Program-made: the position numbers and the translations under genes | Shown here: positions 9,587 through 22,200 of the stretch, in pieces | How positions within the stretch are numbered: the first letter of the stretch is position 1 | Layout of the letters: each line of letters begins with the position of its first letter | Source of the DNA: Sipunculus nudus | Taxonomy: Eukaryota > Annelida > Sipuncula > Golfingiida > Sipunculidae | Direction: 5' to 3' | Assembly (NCBI GenBank): GCA_026874595.1 | Contig: CM049310.1 | Location: 20,188,058-20,252,057 of the forward strand | Length of the DNA: 64,000 nucleotides | The notes under the pieces: generated by a model | What the model was told of the DNA's origin: nothing | Seen by the model: only the letters and a program-made list of their open reading frames with translations | Database searches by the model: none

Positions 9587-10221
9587 GCTCCCCTTGGGCA
9601 CTTCGAACCCCCGATGTACTGTCTGACACCTCCCCATCCCCTCAAGGCTTGGATGACAGTAATTTACAGAAATATCTTTCCAACTCAATTAATGTATCAT
9701 GCGGTTCTCAAGGCAACATGTAACACAGGCGTGTCAATGTTATTGTTGTATCAATATCACTTGCCCGTTCCAGTGAACTCAGGTTTGTAATATGACAAAC
9801 GCCAAATGGGGCGATCGAACCGGAAATAGTACCACGGGATGCCCTGACTTGAACCCATTGATCAGACAATCTGTTCTTTCACTGACCATACACTATTATG
9901 TAAATAACATTAAATGCCCAAATATTGGGATTCATATATATGTCCCCAGAGCTGTGGTCTTTAGATAATATCAACATTACCGTCGACGGTGCTGGTAGCT
10001 CCGAGGTGAGATCATTCGACGTTTTAATGTAAAGGTACAACCGCTTTGAGTTCTGAAATATAAAATATGTAGAAACATATTAGTTTAAAACATATCATTT
10101 TGTGGAACGTTTTACCTTTTTAACACATTTTCAAATAATATGCACGTTATATTCTTCCTTGGTTAAGAAATAAATATGATCACATATAACTGATTTTTAT
10201 AATTAACATTTAAGTGATGTA

Positions 10222-10290
10222 GACAGCAGCTGTATCTTAGTGGTTAATACACTAGATCTTCCTCGAACAAGTTCGAAGTGTATCGAAGTG
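10222..10290 (+). repeat. Possible tRNA-derived SINE remnant
   Basis: It contains a T-A-G-T-G-G-T-T-A-A stretch like a tRNA A box at about 10238 and a GTTCGAA B-box-like core at about 10270. There is no cloverleaf or clear tail, so this is tentative. Confidence 0.25.
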
Positions 10291-10535
10291 TATCGATAAT
10301 CCTGATCCGATTATCCGATTATCTTCCAAAGCTTTTTATGTACAATAAACTGAACACTCAACATCATATATACTTTTATTTTTTATATATTTACTTAATT
10401 ACTTTCCTTTGACTACATCTTTCCTACCTGGGTTTTCTCTCTTTAATGTTTCCGTTAAGATTGAAACTTTTGCACACAATGTCCTGTCTTACTTCACTCT
10501 GCGTCTTGCAGTGAAAACACGACTAGGACTGAGGG

Positions 10536-10538
10536 TAA
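10536..10538 (+). other. In-frame stop upstream of the channel start codon
   Basis: A TAA lies ten codons ahead of and in frame with the ATG at 10566. This supports 10566 as the first Met of exon 1 rather than an internal Met. Confidence 0.6.
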
Positions 10539-10565
10539 AACGAGGCTTGCATACACCAGTCTGCC

Positions 10566-10731
10566 ATGACAGCTGAACAGAAGGGTAAAAAGAGGTCGAC
10601 ATGGCATCACTGTCTGACGACGGAGGAGTACGCGGACGTCCCGGTAGATCAGCTACCAAAGTGCACAATCTGGAAAGGTTTCCAGGAACATACCACAGCA
10701 CATGGCATTCCTCACATTAAAAACGCCAGAG
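10566..10731 (+). CDS. DEG/ENaC exon 1 (residues 1-55 and first base of 56)
   Basis: Cytosolic N-terminus ending in the family gate motif T-A-H-G-I (44-48). The donor is G|GTAAAC in phase 1. The Gly codon split here is completed by GT at the start of exon 2. Confidence 0.8.
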
Positions 10732-13403
10732 GTAAACGCAACACACAAACCACATTGGAATAATATTAAAAAATATTAAAATCCATTTCAGTTAAATACA
10801 CATCATATTTTTTTATTTTAATGAGTGTATTTTAAAACATTATACTGAACAAAGGATCCAGATGGTTACTTTTTCAGTCTTATAAATAGCTGCACATGCT
10901 TGTTATTTATAATGCAGCAAATTTATTATACCGAGATTGGCGTTTTTAGCTCAGCTGACTGTAAGTCATCTGAGCTATAGCGATCACTCTTTGTCCGTCG
11001 TCCGTCCGGCCATCCGGCCATCCGGCCGTCTGTCCGTTAACAAGGCACAAATCGTAACCACTGGACCTGGAATCTTCTAACTTTACATCAGGAGAGATCC
11101 ATGAAAACTCGCCTAGAAAACCTGGAATTATGTCTCTGTTGCCCATATTCTTCCAGCTATGAAGCTCCGAATTACCCCCCAGAATAATCAACAATTTTAT
11201 ACAAAAGCTCAAGTATCAGAACAACTAATGCATTGATCACCATGATTCTTAGCATGGATATTGTTCTTGGAGTGTTTCATCAGTTTCAGCAGACTGTTGC
11301 GCCACCTGTATTTTTCCAATTTTTACCGTTTTTTTTTCTTCTCTATTTTTGAGACCTCAAAAGATGCCGTCATCTGTTAACTTGGCACAAATCATAACAG
11401 CTGGATCTGGAATCTTCTCACTTTACATCCAGATAAATCCATGTAAAGTCTTCTTGAAAACCTAGAATTCGGTCTCTGTTACCCATATTCTTCAAGCTAT
11501 GGGGCTCCAAAGTACCCCCTAGAATAATGAAAAATTTGATACAAAAGCTGAAGTATCTGAACCACTAATGCATTGATGACCATGGTTCTTTGCATGGATA
11601 TTGACCATGGGTTGTTACATCAGTTTTTTTAGACTGGTGGCACCACCTGAGTTTTTTTTTACGATTTTTTTCTCCATTTTTGAGACCTTAAAAGATGCAA
11701 ATCTGTTTACAGGGAACAAATCTCAATGACTGGACTTATAATCTTTTTTCTTGAAATGATGGGAGGCCAATGAAAAGGCTCCTTGGAAACCTCAAATTAG
11801 GTCTCTGTCACCCATATTGTCCGAGCTATGGGGCTTAGAAGTACCCCCCAGAATACGTAAAAAATTGATACAAAAGCTCTGGTATCTGAACAACTATTGC
11901 ATTGATCACCCTGGTTCTTTGCATGCATATGCATTGTGGAGTGTTTCATCAGCTCCTGTAGACTGGTGGTGCCACCTAAATTTAAATTTTTAAAAAATTG
12001 ACACATTTATGAGACCTTCAAAGATGCGGTCGTTTCTTAACAGGGCTCAAATTGTAAATATTGTTCCTAGAATCTTCAAACTTGACATCCAGGGAGATCT
12101 GTAAAAAGTCTCCTTGGAAACGTAAAATAAGGTCTCTGTTACCCATATTTTCTGAGCTATGGGGCTTATAAGCACCCCTCAGAATAATTGAAAATTTGAT
12201 ACCCAGGTAAGACACAAATCATAACCATGGGGCCCAGAATCTTCTAACTTGACATCCTGGGAGTTCCTCAAAAGTACTCCCCAGAAACTTGAAATTGGGT
12301 CACAGTGACCTATATTCTCAGAGTTTTGGGGTATGTTTGAGCACCCCAGAAATAATGCAAAATACAAACAAATTGCCAGATTCCTCATGAAAGGCTGGTT
12401 GGATTATCATCAAATTTGTTGTGCTTATGGTCTTTATGAACTTAAGCTAATATGCATGAACAATGATGCCACCTATATTAGTTGTCTGTGCAATTATTAA
12501 CACGTCAGTCGGCTGAGCGTCATGACCCATGGGTCCCTTGTAATGTAACCTGTAATGATTTACGACAAACACATATAAATCATATCATGTATTATTTTCA
12601 AAATGTCAGATAAAAAGTCACATATTAAAGGGTAACCTATGGTAACGTCATATGCATAGCCACACCTGTGGACTGCTATATCAGCTATACATGTAATCGT
12701 GCGTGGCAAAGTTAGCGAGAAAATTAAATAAAAACGCAGCCATATATCATGCTATTCTTAAGGAATACTTTATCTTGTAAAACGTACATCTCTACAAATC
12801 TTTTTCGTACAAGTACGTACAGTTATTTTATATTTGCTTATAAACAATAAGGTGGGATCTTTAAATAGTATACACTAATTTATTTTTGCACTCACTAACC
12901 TTTATTTTTTTTTCTAATACAACGATGAAAATACAAATTCAGAATGGTTAAGATGCTAACTATCTATTAACGATAATCATGTTGTGATACTTGAAATAAA
13001 TAATTTAAAAACTTAAAATAAATAATACAAAAAATTGTAACAATATAAATATGGTTGAGATGTTTCTTTTAATTAAGAATTTTTTGTGTAAAGATAAAGA
13101 CGATACAAATGTTGTTCTGTTTAAAGGAGCTATTCCTCGTGTATCATTTATTGTAGGTGTTGTCAAAACTAGCTTTTGGACTCTAGTCACCTTTGCGGCC
13201 CTTGGAGGATTGGTGTACAACGGAAGTGTTTTGGTTAGTTCCTTTTTGGCTTACAAGGTGTCGGTGAAGGTCGAACTACGTTACAAGAAGGAGCTGACAT
13301 TCCCGGCCGTCACTGTGTGTAACATGAACCCGATTAGAATCCAAGGTCTGCATCATATCCTCCGTACTACAGGTAAGGATCTCGTAATCTCGTTTTCCAG
13401 AAG

Positions 13404-13468
<65 letters not shown>

Positions 13469-16400
13469 GGTAAAATGAATAATTTATACAGATCTGAATA
13501 TGGTTACAATATTGACTCTTAGACTCGTTGGAAACCTTTTAAAGATTTTAATTTTAAATAAACCCTGGAAATTTGGTAAGAGTTACAATTAAGGTTGGAA
13601 TATGCTGGTGTTTTTATTGTCCTTACATTCAGATATTACCGCGTCTTACATGAGTGGAATGTGCTTGAATTTAGTCTAAAATCATGAAAATGCTATCATT
13701 GTCCTAGATAGATTTTACGGAAATATTTAAATTATGTTTGTGACAATCCGAATTCTCAAGCATGTTTTAATATGGAAGGTTAAGCCATAACAAGTTAAAA
13801 CTAGAAAATTATGTCTCGGGAAGCGAAACAAATGAATAGCGGACCCAGGGGAGTTCAGGAGTCCGACCCCACCCCCTTTTTGAGCCGCCGCAATCTCTTT
13901 CTAAGGGCTTCAGACAAATTTTTGCGAACTTTGAGACACCCCCCCCCCCTTTCCCGGACCTGGGGACATTTTATTGGGTTTTTTCTTTAGTCCTCCTAGA
14001 TTTGATCCCCTCCTTTTCCGAAATCCTAGGGAAAGGGGATAGATATCCCCCTCATTTAAGCAAGAGGGGGATGGTCAATATAATCACCAGATTAAAATCA
14101 GAAAGACTTCCCCTGACTCCTTGTTTTTCTTTACTCTTGTTGATTATAAGATGCCAGCCACATGTAGATTATGGTCCAATAATAAATGACAGATCGTCAG
14201 TACGTGTAATGTATTCTCATATTTATGACGGGTGGAATGGTTGAAGAGATGTTGTATATAACAGTATGATGGATATGTATTTCTAACTCTTTAAATCAAT
14301 AATTTAATTTTTTATGTATATAAAGTTCATAGACCTTCTGTGTGGTCCATGAGGTATTGTGCAGCTGCTACGCGAAAAGGATATTATGTACAGAACGGAA
14401 AAAAATAGAGAAAGAAACTAGAAATGTGCATTCCAAGGAATGCAAGCCTCCACCATACGCCTCCCTGTTGTGGGATGTTCCAAAATCCGTGTTTGCATTC
14501 ACTTATTCAGTCCATTTCCCTAGGTTCATTCGTGCATAAGTGACTGTACATTTGTGAATATCGTCGATGACGTTCATGAATCCGGATTACATTGAACACA
14601 TACCAAGATCTTATCGATTCTTCTTTGGCACATTCTCCAAATGCCCCGAAAATTTTACTGGACACCGTTCATGATTGCTTAAGTTATATTGGGAACCAAC
14701 ACAAAAGCACACATATGCACACACACGTGCGAACGGGGATAAACGTATACCCTCCTGGAGGAGGCAAAAAAAAATGATGAGTTAATGAAGTTTAATTCGC
14801 ATTGCGGATCTGTACGTAGTTATACAGATCATTACGGTCACCAGTCACCAGAATAAAGCGTGAACCAGCTATTGCAAAGTATAATGATGAAAAGATAAAT
14901 ATACCCAAACAAGTCGTCTGTGCAATGTAATGTATACGTATTTGATGTATAACGCAATATGAACAACAATGGGTTGAATTAATAATAACATTGTGATGAC
15001 AATACCATATAAAATGCATACAGAGCCACACCCAGCCATTTACTCCAGGTTTATCCTCGCTAATGGATGTATTAACAGACACCGGATACAACCAGCATTG
15101 CCTTTTCATGTTCAATCAGCCCCGAAACATATCATATTGCAAAAATTACTTTGAGAATGGTTTCAACGCGTATAAGTTTGGTACTACACAATATCGATGT
15201 CTGCATTTTCCGATACAGCAAATATTTAAACTGTCATTAATTATATAATCAGGCTATTGAATGTCACAGATGATATGGGATTTGCAATACGAAAAATATG
15301 ATAATATATGAAAATATTAAGTATGTTAAAGTATCAATATTTGAAACAATATTGTTATATGGTAAGCATTTTTTACAGCCAAATCGAAATACCTTTTTAG
15401 AAGTAATTTACTTTATATTTAAGTATAATGATTTGTTAATAACCACGAGAGCTGTATTTCTTCTCATATCTTTGGAACTGTATGTATATATGTCTGCAAT
15501 GTGATACGTACATTCATATTATCGATTATCATTAGCACCAAGTCTTCTTACATATACTGCTGATAATATATTTTTTTGTTGAAGTTTGACACAATTTACA
15601 AAAAAAATTGAGAAATTACTTATACTTTGTGATATTATAATATCGATGCATCTACGTCGAATATCATGTAATAATTAAAAGAAAATGAACCTATTGAACT
15701 CAAGGTCAAAGTAATTAAGTGTGGTTGCAGATAAGGAGAGGAACGGTTTATGATTTACTAAAACAAATATTTCAGGCATATAAATAGCTGTACGCCATGG
15801 ACAAGGACACAACAGTATGAAACAGTAGGGAACGAAAAGAATCTGAATGAAAATAGTAATTCGGTGATTTTTTATGGTAAAAACAGAACTCAAGATTAAC
15901 AGCTTCTGTTTATTCCAGATGAATTCTCGGTCTGTTGTTTATATTTGTATGTTTTGACTAAATCACGATCACATCACGTCGATCACCCGTGGCTGGTGTT
16001 TTGTTTTCCATCTTCACCATCTGTATATGAAAGGTAGCTCTGACATTGCTGTATATCAGTCTTCTATCTGACCAGACCTGACTTTTAGGTTTTACATAAT
16101 AACTAGTATTATGAAAGAAGACTTGCCAACATACAAACCAGATATGTTACAACAAATTAGATTAAATTATGCCAGATATTTTATGCCAGATATTGAGCAT
16201 ATCAAAGGGTATTTGGCAGAAAAACAGTTTGCGTCATACTGATGGAGATGTTTTCCCCTGCTTTATAATGTCTTATGTGTACCATTTTTTCAGGTTTCAA
16301 AAACAACATTCCTGAAAGCAATGTTACTAGTGACATGTTCGGCTTGACAACAGACAAGAATTTATCAATCGGAGGATTCAAAATTCAAAATTTTACGTCA

Positions 16401-19224
16401 GGTCCAGAAGCCTCAACGATGACAGGGAACGGGGATATGAATCAAGATTGTCCAGGTGAAGGATGAGTGCTCCTTTTTTGTAATAAAAATACGGACAAAG
16501 ATATGTTCACATATTTTAAATACGACAAACCCCTGTTCCTTATCTGAACCTATTGACATGTAGTCTTGCCCAACCCGATCGGGATCTAGGTCAGTCTGTA
16601 TCAAACATATACGGTTATACCAACGGTCAAATCATGGTTAATCCAACCATAACCGTGAACCAGCTTATTACTTAATCAGAATGTAAATGTTATGTTCAGT
16701 TGGCTCGGAGACTGTTTATAAATTGCACTCAACTTAACAATATGCATATACTTCTTTTATCAATTTAGCATTGAAAGGTTAAGCTTTTAAAGCCATTACT
16801 GAACGTTAAAATGTAGAGTTTTAAACATTTACTTATTTTATTTTAAACATTTCTTTTTTTGTTACCAGATGCATAAATAAGTTATTCATATCTGTTTGGA
16901 GTATATTGGTATATTGGCATAGTTTAATCTAATTTGTTGTAACATATTTTATTATCAAAAGTACATGTCAGTATTGTTAAAATATACTTAATATAGTTTA
17001 TTATGTGAATTTTGCGAATTCACATCTTGAAATGATGTAGTCATTTATTATCGTGCATATTACCTTTGATGAAAAAATACCTTTGATAAAAAAGGATTTC
17101 TTATTTGCAATGTCAGTTAGTTTGCAATGCCAATTTCGGCATGATTAAACATGTATTAGGATTGAATGTTTTTATGCATCAAATTTATTCAACTTCAGTT
17201 TACGCCAAGGACTTGTCATTCGTTGGCCATCACCGTTTTCATTTGTTTGTGATGTGCCATTGTGTGATGTTTAGTGATAAGAATAACATTTTGTGGATAA
17301 AATCTTAAATTTTAATTTTATAAACTGAACATAACTAAATTTTTATTAATTTAAAAATATTTCAAATATTCCGATTTTCAGCTGACTCTTTTATTTTAAC
17401 TTTTTTGTATTTATCTTTTAATTAATATTTGCGTTTAAGTGTGTAACCTTAATTGTGGGACTTCATTTACATTTTTAATTTACTTTTCCTGTTTATTAGC
17501 CGATTTGAATAATCAGTCACATCAGTTTATTACTATTATATTGTATTAACTAAAAACGTCTTCAAATCGGCAGGAACATTGACAAGAAAAGTAAATACCG
17601 GTGTCTCATCCGTGTATTTTTGCTTGATTTTAAATGGAATTATCTTAACGTAAAATCAATATGTATTAACAGGTGTTCATTTGTACAGATGAAATTGTCA
17701 GATTATTATCGTGTTTTCTATAATTTAAATTCAGAAGCCAGAGAAGACAGAAAACACCGACCCCGGGATGAATTTGCGCACCAGCTAAAGATTTTGAGCG
17801 CACTAGCATCTCTGAATGAATCCGTAAAACATGCTCTTGGTCACCAAAAGGAGTCGCTGATCTTGGATTGTCAGTACAACGGATTCAGTTGTGAACCAGG
17901 GTAAGTAAAAGCACTCCCCGCTCTGGTCAATGAATATAAATACAGTGTTGGTTTATGAAAACATACTCATCTTAACATAGATACAGGGAGGCTTTATTTT
18001 CGCAAATGCAGAGTACGACCGTGATTTTGTATGGGCCCCATCTCTTAACCCGTCGGTTTGACTTCAAGATTTCCACCCTATAGTGGATATAAAAGTGATT
18101 TTTTCCTCGTAAATTCTATATTAATATAAGTATCTAGTAAAATCCAAGTATAAAAGTCTGTCCAAATACACAAATAATTTCGGATTTGGTTCTTTTATGA
18201 GCTTGTTTTACTTACATGTTTCGATTGCTTCAAGCCCGATATGTCAAATAGTCCGGTACATTTTTTTCTGTGTATTGTGAGTTATTTTGTTTGTTTTGGA
18301 TATCAAAAATAGAATTTAATTATAACAGTTCATGATCTGTGTTTGTTCTTTTTATTACTATACATGAAAGTTTAATGATCAGGGGAGTCAATACAGGAGG
18401 GATGAGGTATATTTTTAGTAAGGGGGATGGTTAATGTTATCCAACCTGCTGTTTAGAGGATTATATTTATATATATTAGAAATTTAATATATTAATAATT
18501 AGAATTACAGACTTAAGTTCCATTTCTGAGTTCACTATGAACTATTATATATCTCAACCTTGTTCAGAATTTACCTATACATAGGTCTCATACCATGTCT
18601 TTTTAATATTATACTTAATTGTAATATATTTGAAATGTGCTACACAGACAATAAAAGATTATCAGGTAATTATTTCAGATTTTTACAATAAGAGTTTCAC
18701 TTTTAGTAATTGTTCACATTAAGGTACCACTCTTCAATATCTTTTATGAGATTACTTAGATGTACACCAAAGTAAGTATTCAAAAGGGTATATTTTCTCC
18801 AAAATGGGCATTTACAAGGGTATAGTAGCCCAAAAAGGTTGGATCCTTATACACTTTTTTTCAGAAATTGATGAGGGAGGTTGAACTTTTATATCTTTTT
18901 ATTTTAATTTCATGTGAACAAATAGGAATACAGGAATGTGGAGATTGTCCAGATGAATGAAAATTATGAATGTTCGATTTGAAAAGAGTAACCTGACTCT
19001 ATAATACTACTTAAATTTCCTCTTTTTAGGGATTTCACCAGTTTCTACAACAACATTTACGGTAACTGTTACATCTTCAACTCTGGCTGGAACTCTTCGA
19101 ATCCTGTACTGACGTCATACAAGCCCGGTCCGAGGTTTGGTGCGTCATTTTTGATGCTGCATACATAAACGCACAGAATCGAACTATAATCATGTAATAC
19201 AATTTCAAAACACCATCTTATGCG

Positions 19225-19293
<69 letters not shown>

Positions 19294-22200
19294 GGTATAG
19301 GCTTGGTAGGTGAGCACGCTTTCTGAAACATGTAATTCTTTATATGACCTTTGCCTTTGGCTTGTAAAATTAGTTAAATTAAAAAGATCGGATCTGAATC
19401 ATTATTTGATGGCATCACAGTTGCATGATATTCCCATACCATGAGATGGGACGGGGACTTTGGCTTGAGTGTCAAATATATGACAATTTATCTTGACCTT
19501 TGACCTTAGGCCTGCAGCTGACCTTGAACATCGAGCAGGATTTATACGTTGGTGATCTGACGGAATCGGCAGGGGTTAGGGTGGTAGTGCACGGACAAGA
19601 GAGAATGCCATTTCCGGAAGACGAGGGGATCTCCGTGGGCCCGGGCCGTCTCACATCACTTGGAATAAAAAAGGTTGGTTCTTTTCTTTGAAAGCATCTC
19701 ATTTTCCAAAACCTAGCGACACGTGTATAGCCGAAGATTGACACTATAGATACATGTATATGATATATCATCATTTAATACAAGATACGAAAGTTGTTTC
19801 CAGACGTTTGATCTGTTTAATCTCATTGTAATATCAGATATACGTGTAATCACTATAGTAGGACCGGACTGACCCTATCCTTTGAGAAAATCGATTAGAT
19901 CGGACGGGTTTTATTTCTGTATAGTGATAGAATGCTATTCATAACATAAAACTGACGGAAGCAGTGCAACTAACATATTTAATAAAAACAGTAATTTAAA
20001 TACTCCGATGCTTAAGATCACCGTGAAGCGCCTTGGAGGAGTATACGGCAACTGCTCAAAAATAAAAATAGACAACGCTGAGCGAAACACATTTGAAGAA
20101 CATTATCCGGTCAGATACAGCAACAAGGTAGGTGTGTTCTCTTTGGATTTTAAATTGTCAGTGTTGCAGGTTACTCCTATTTGATATACATAAACTGGTT
20201 TAAAGAAAGTAATTGTTTCATAACTAGTATTAATACAAAACTTCCCAGAAGCAGACAAATGATACTTTTAGCGACGACATTTTTATGATCAGCAAAACCA
20301 AATCTTGACTTTTCCTATTGGAATATTATGTCATGTTGATTAAAATTAAATATATATAGTTTTAATTTCGTTTATAAATGTTTAAAATAAACGATATATA
20401 AGCATAATATATATATGTGTGTGTATATATGTGAGGACAGAGATAAAAAAAAGACTTCAAAACACATATTACACGTTGCTATAAGTTGAACAAATGTTTT
20501 TAGGCCATCTAATACGTTAGTTTTTTTCAATTATCCGTTATCAAACAAACAATCATTTATTTTTCAGGCCTGTTACAAGACCTGCTTCCAGAAACACTTG
20601 ATGATGACGTGTGGTTGTTCTGACTTGGCATGTCCCAACTCAGGCAAGGCTTTCCATGGAGTGTCCGAGGAGCCGTGTTCCCCCTACAATACCACTCAGG
20701 GTACGTGGCAGATTTTCACTTTAATCTTTTTATATATGTTTTAACCTGAATTTGATCGAAATGACACAGTCAATATCTTCATAAAGATATGTATATCTTA
20801 ATTGCAATAGCTGGGACTGAAATTAAATATGATCATTTAGATCGGATCACCTGATATTATATTAATACTTTTTAAACCAGAAAGCCTTCAGAGGCCTACA
20901 TCTTGGTCCGCATGTGCGCCAAAAATTGATCGGATCGAATAGTTCCAGTCTATGGTCTAATCCTTCCTTTAAAGTTACATGCAATATATTCACTGAGCAA
21001 CCTATTTAGCGTTACTGTGTGTACCAATAGTCCTAGCGACAAAATAGGGGATATTTTGCGATATTCATTCATTGTACTTTTTTTTTTACAGATGTGTAGT
21101 TGAAATTCATCAAGATTCACTGTGTAGACTTACACACAAATAGACCTGGGGCAAACACAAAAGTTAAGACAGGGTTCACCGAAGTCGTGTCCGATGTATA
21201 ACGTCGGGGTAACATCGGGTTAAATCACGGGTAACATTAAGCTGACACCGGCGTAGAATCGGGTTTAACAGCGGGGTAACATCGACTATACACCAGGTTA
21301 ACATCGGGTTAACACCAACTAGGGTAACATGTGGTTAATACCCGTGTAACATCGGATTAACACTAAGGTAACATCAATATATCCCCAGTGAAATATCCCA
21401 AAGAATAACACCGGGGTAAAATCGGGTAAACACTGGGGGTAAAATCAGGCTTATACTGGGGTAACATCGGGTTAAGGCCGGGGTATAATTGGATATATAT
21501 ACAGGGTTAACCTCTGGCAAATAACAGGATGACATTGATAGTCACCGGCGTAACATCATGTTGATACCGGGGTAACATCTGATTAACACTGGGGTAACAT
21601 GGGGTAAACACCGAGGTAACATTTAGCTGACACCGGGGTAACATAGGGTTAACATCGGGGAAACATTGAGCGTAACACCGTGGTAAAACTGGATTACATC
21701 GGGTAACCACCGGGTTACACTGAGCTAACACCGCACACCGGCGTAACATCCGGTTACCACCGTGGTAACATCGAAAAAACAACGGTGTAACATCGGATTA
21801 ACAACGGGGTAACATCGGGCTGACATCGGAACACCTTGGGTTAATTTCGGGATAATATCGAGAAAAAGAAAATCGGATTACATCAGTTTTTTAAAGGATA
21901 GGTCCGTGTTCTGTTGGTGGCACTGTCTATTGAATGAGGATGAAGGTATCCATGCAATAAGAATGATATGTTTTTATTTAGCCTTCTGGTTTTATAACAA
22001 GACTAGCTGATAAACCCGGTATACCGGGCTTTATATCGGGTTCGGGATATGTGTTAATTGACAGGATTGTTGGATCATTTTTCATTTAAAAATTAAAAGG
22101 AAAAAATATAGATTTTCAGTGGTTTACAGTCTCAATAAGATATGCACAAATATTTTGTTAACATTTATTTTGTGGCGCTGTGCTCGTGGAAAGAAATTCA

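Noticed and set aside
13051-13156. Open frame upstream of the first membrane helix, as part of the channel protein
   Set aside because: Channel homology begins after the acceptor at 13155-13156, whose phase matches exon 1. The upstream part is intronic.
13373-13473. Frame running into I-Y-I-Y repeats
   Set aside because: Translation of a (TA)n tract past a strong splice donor; not coding. The same applies to similar frames near 29000, 29550 and 61800.
21507-21782. Minus-strand frame rich in C-Y-P and N-P-M-L
   Set aside because: Translation of the 22-bp minisatellite.
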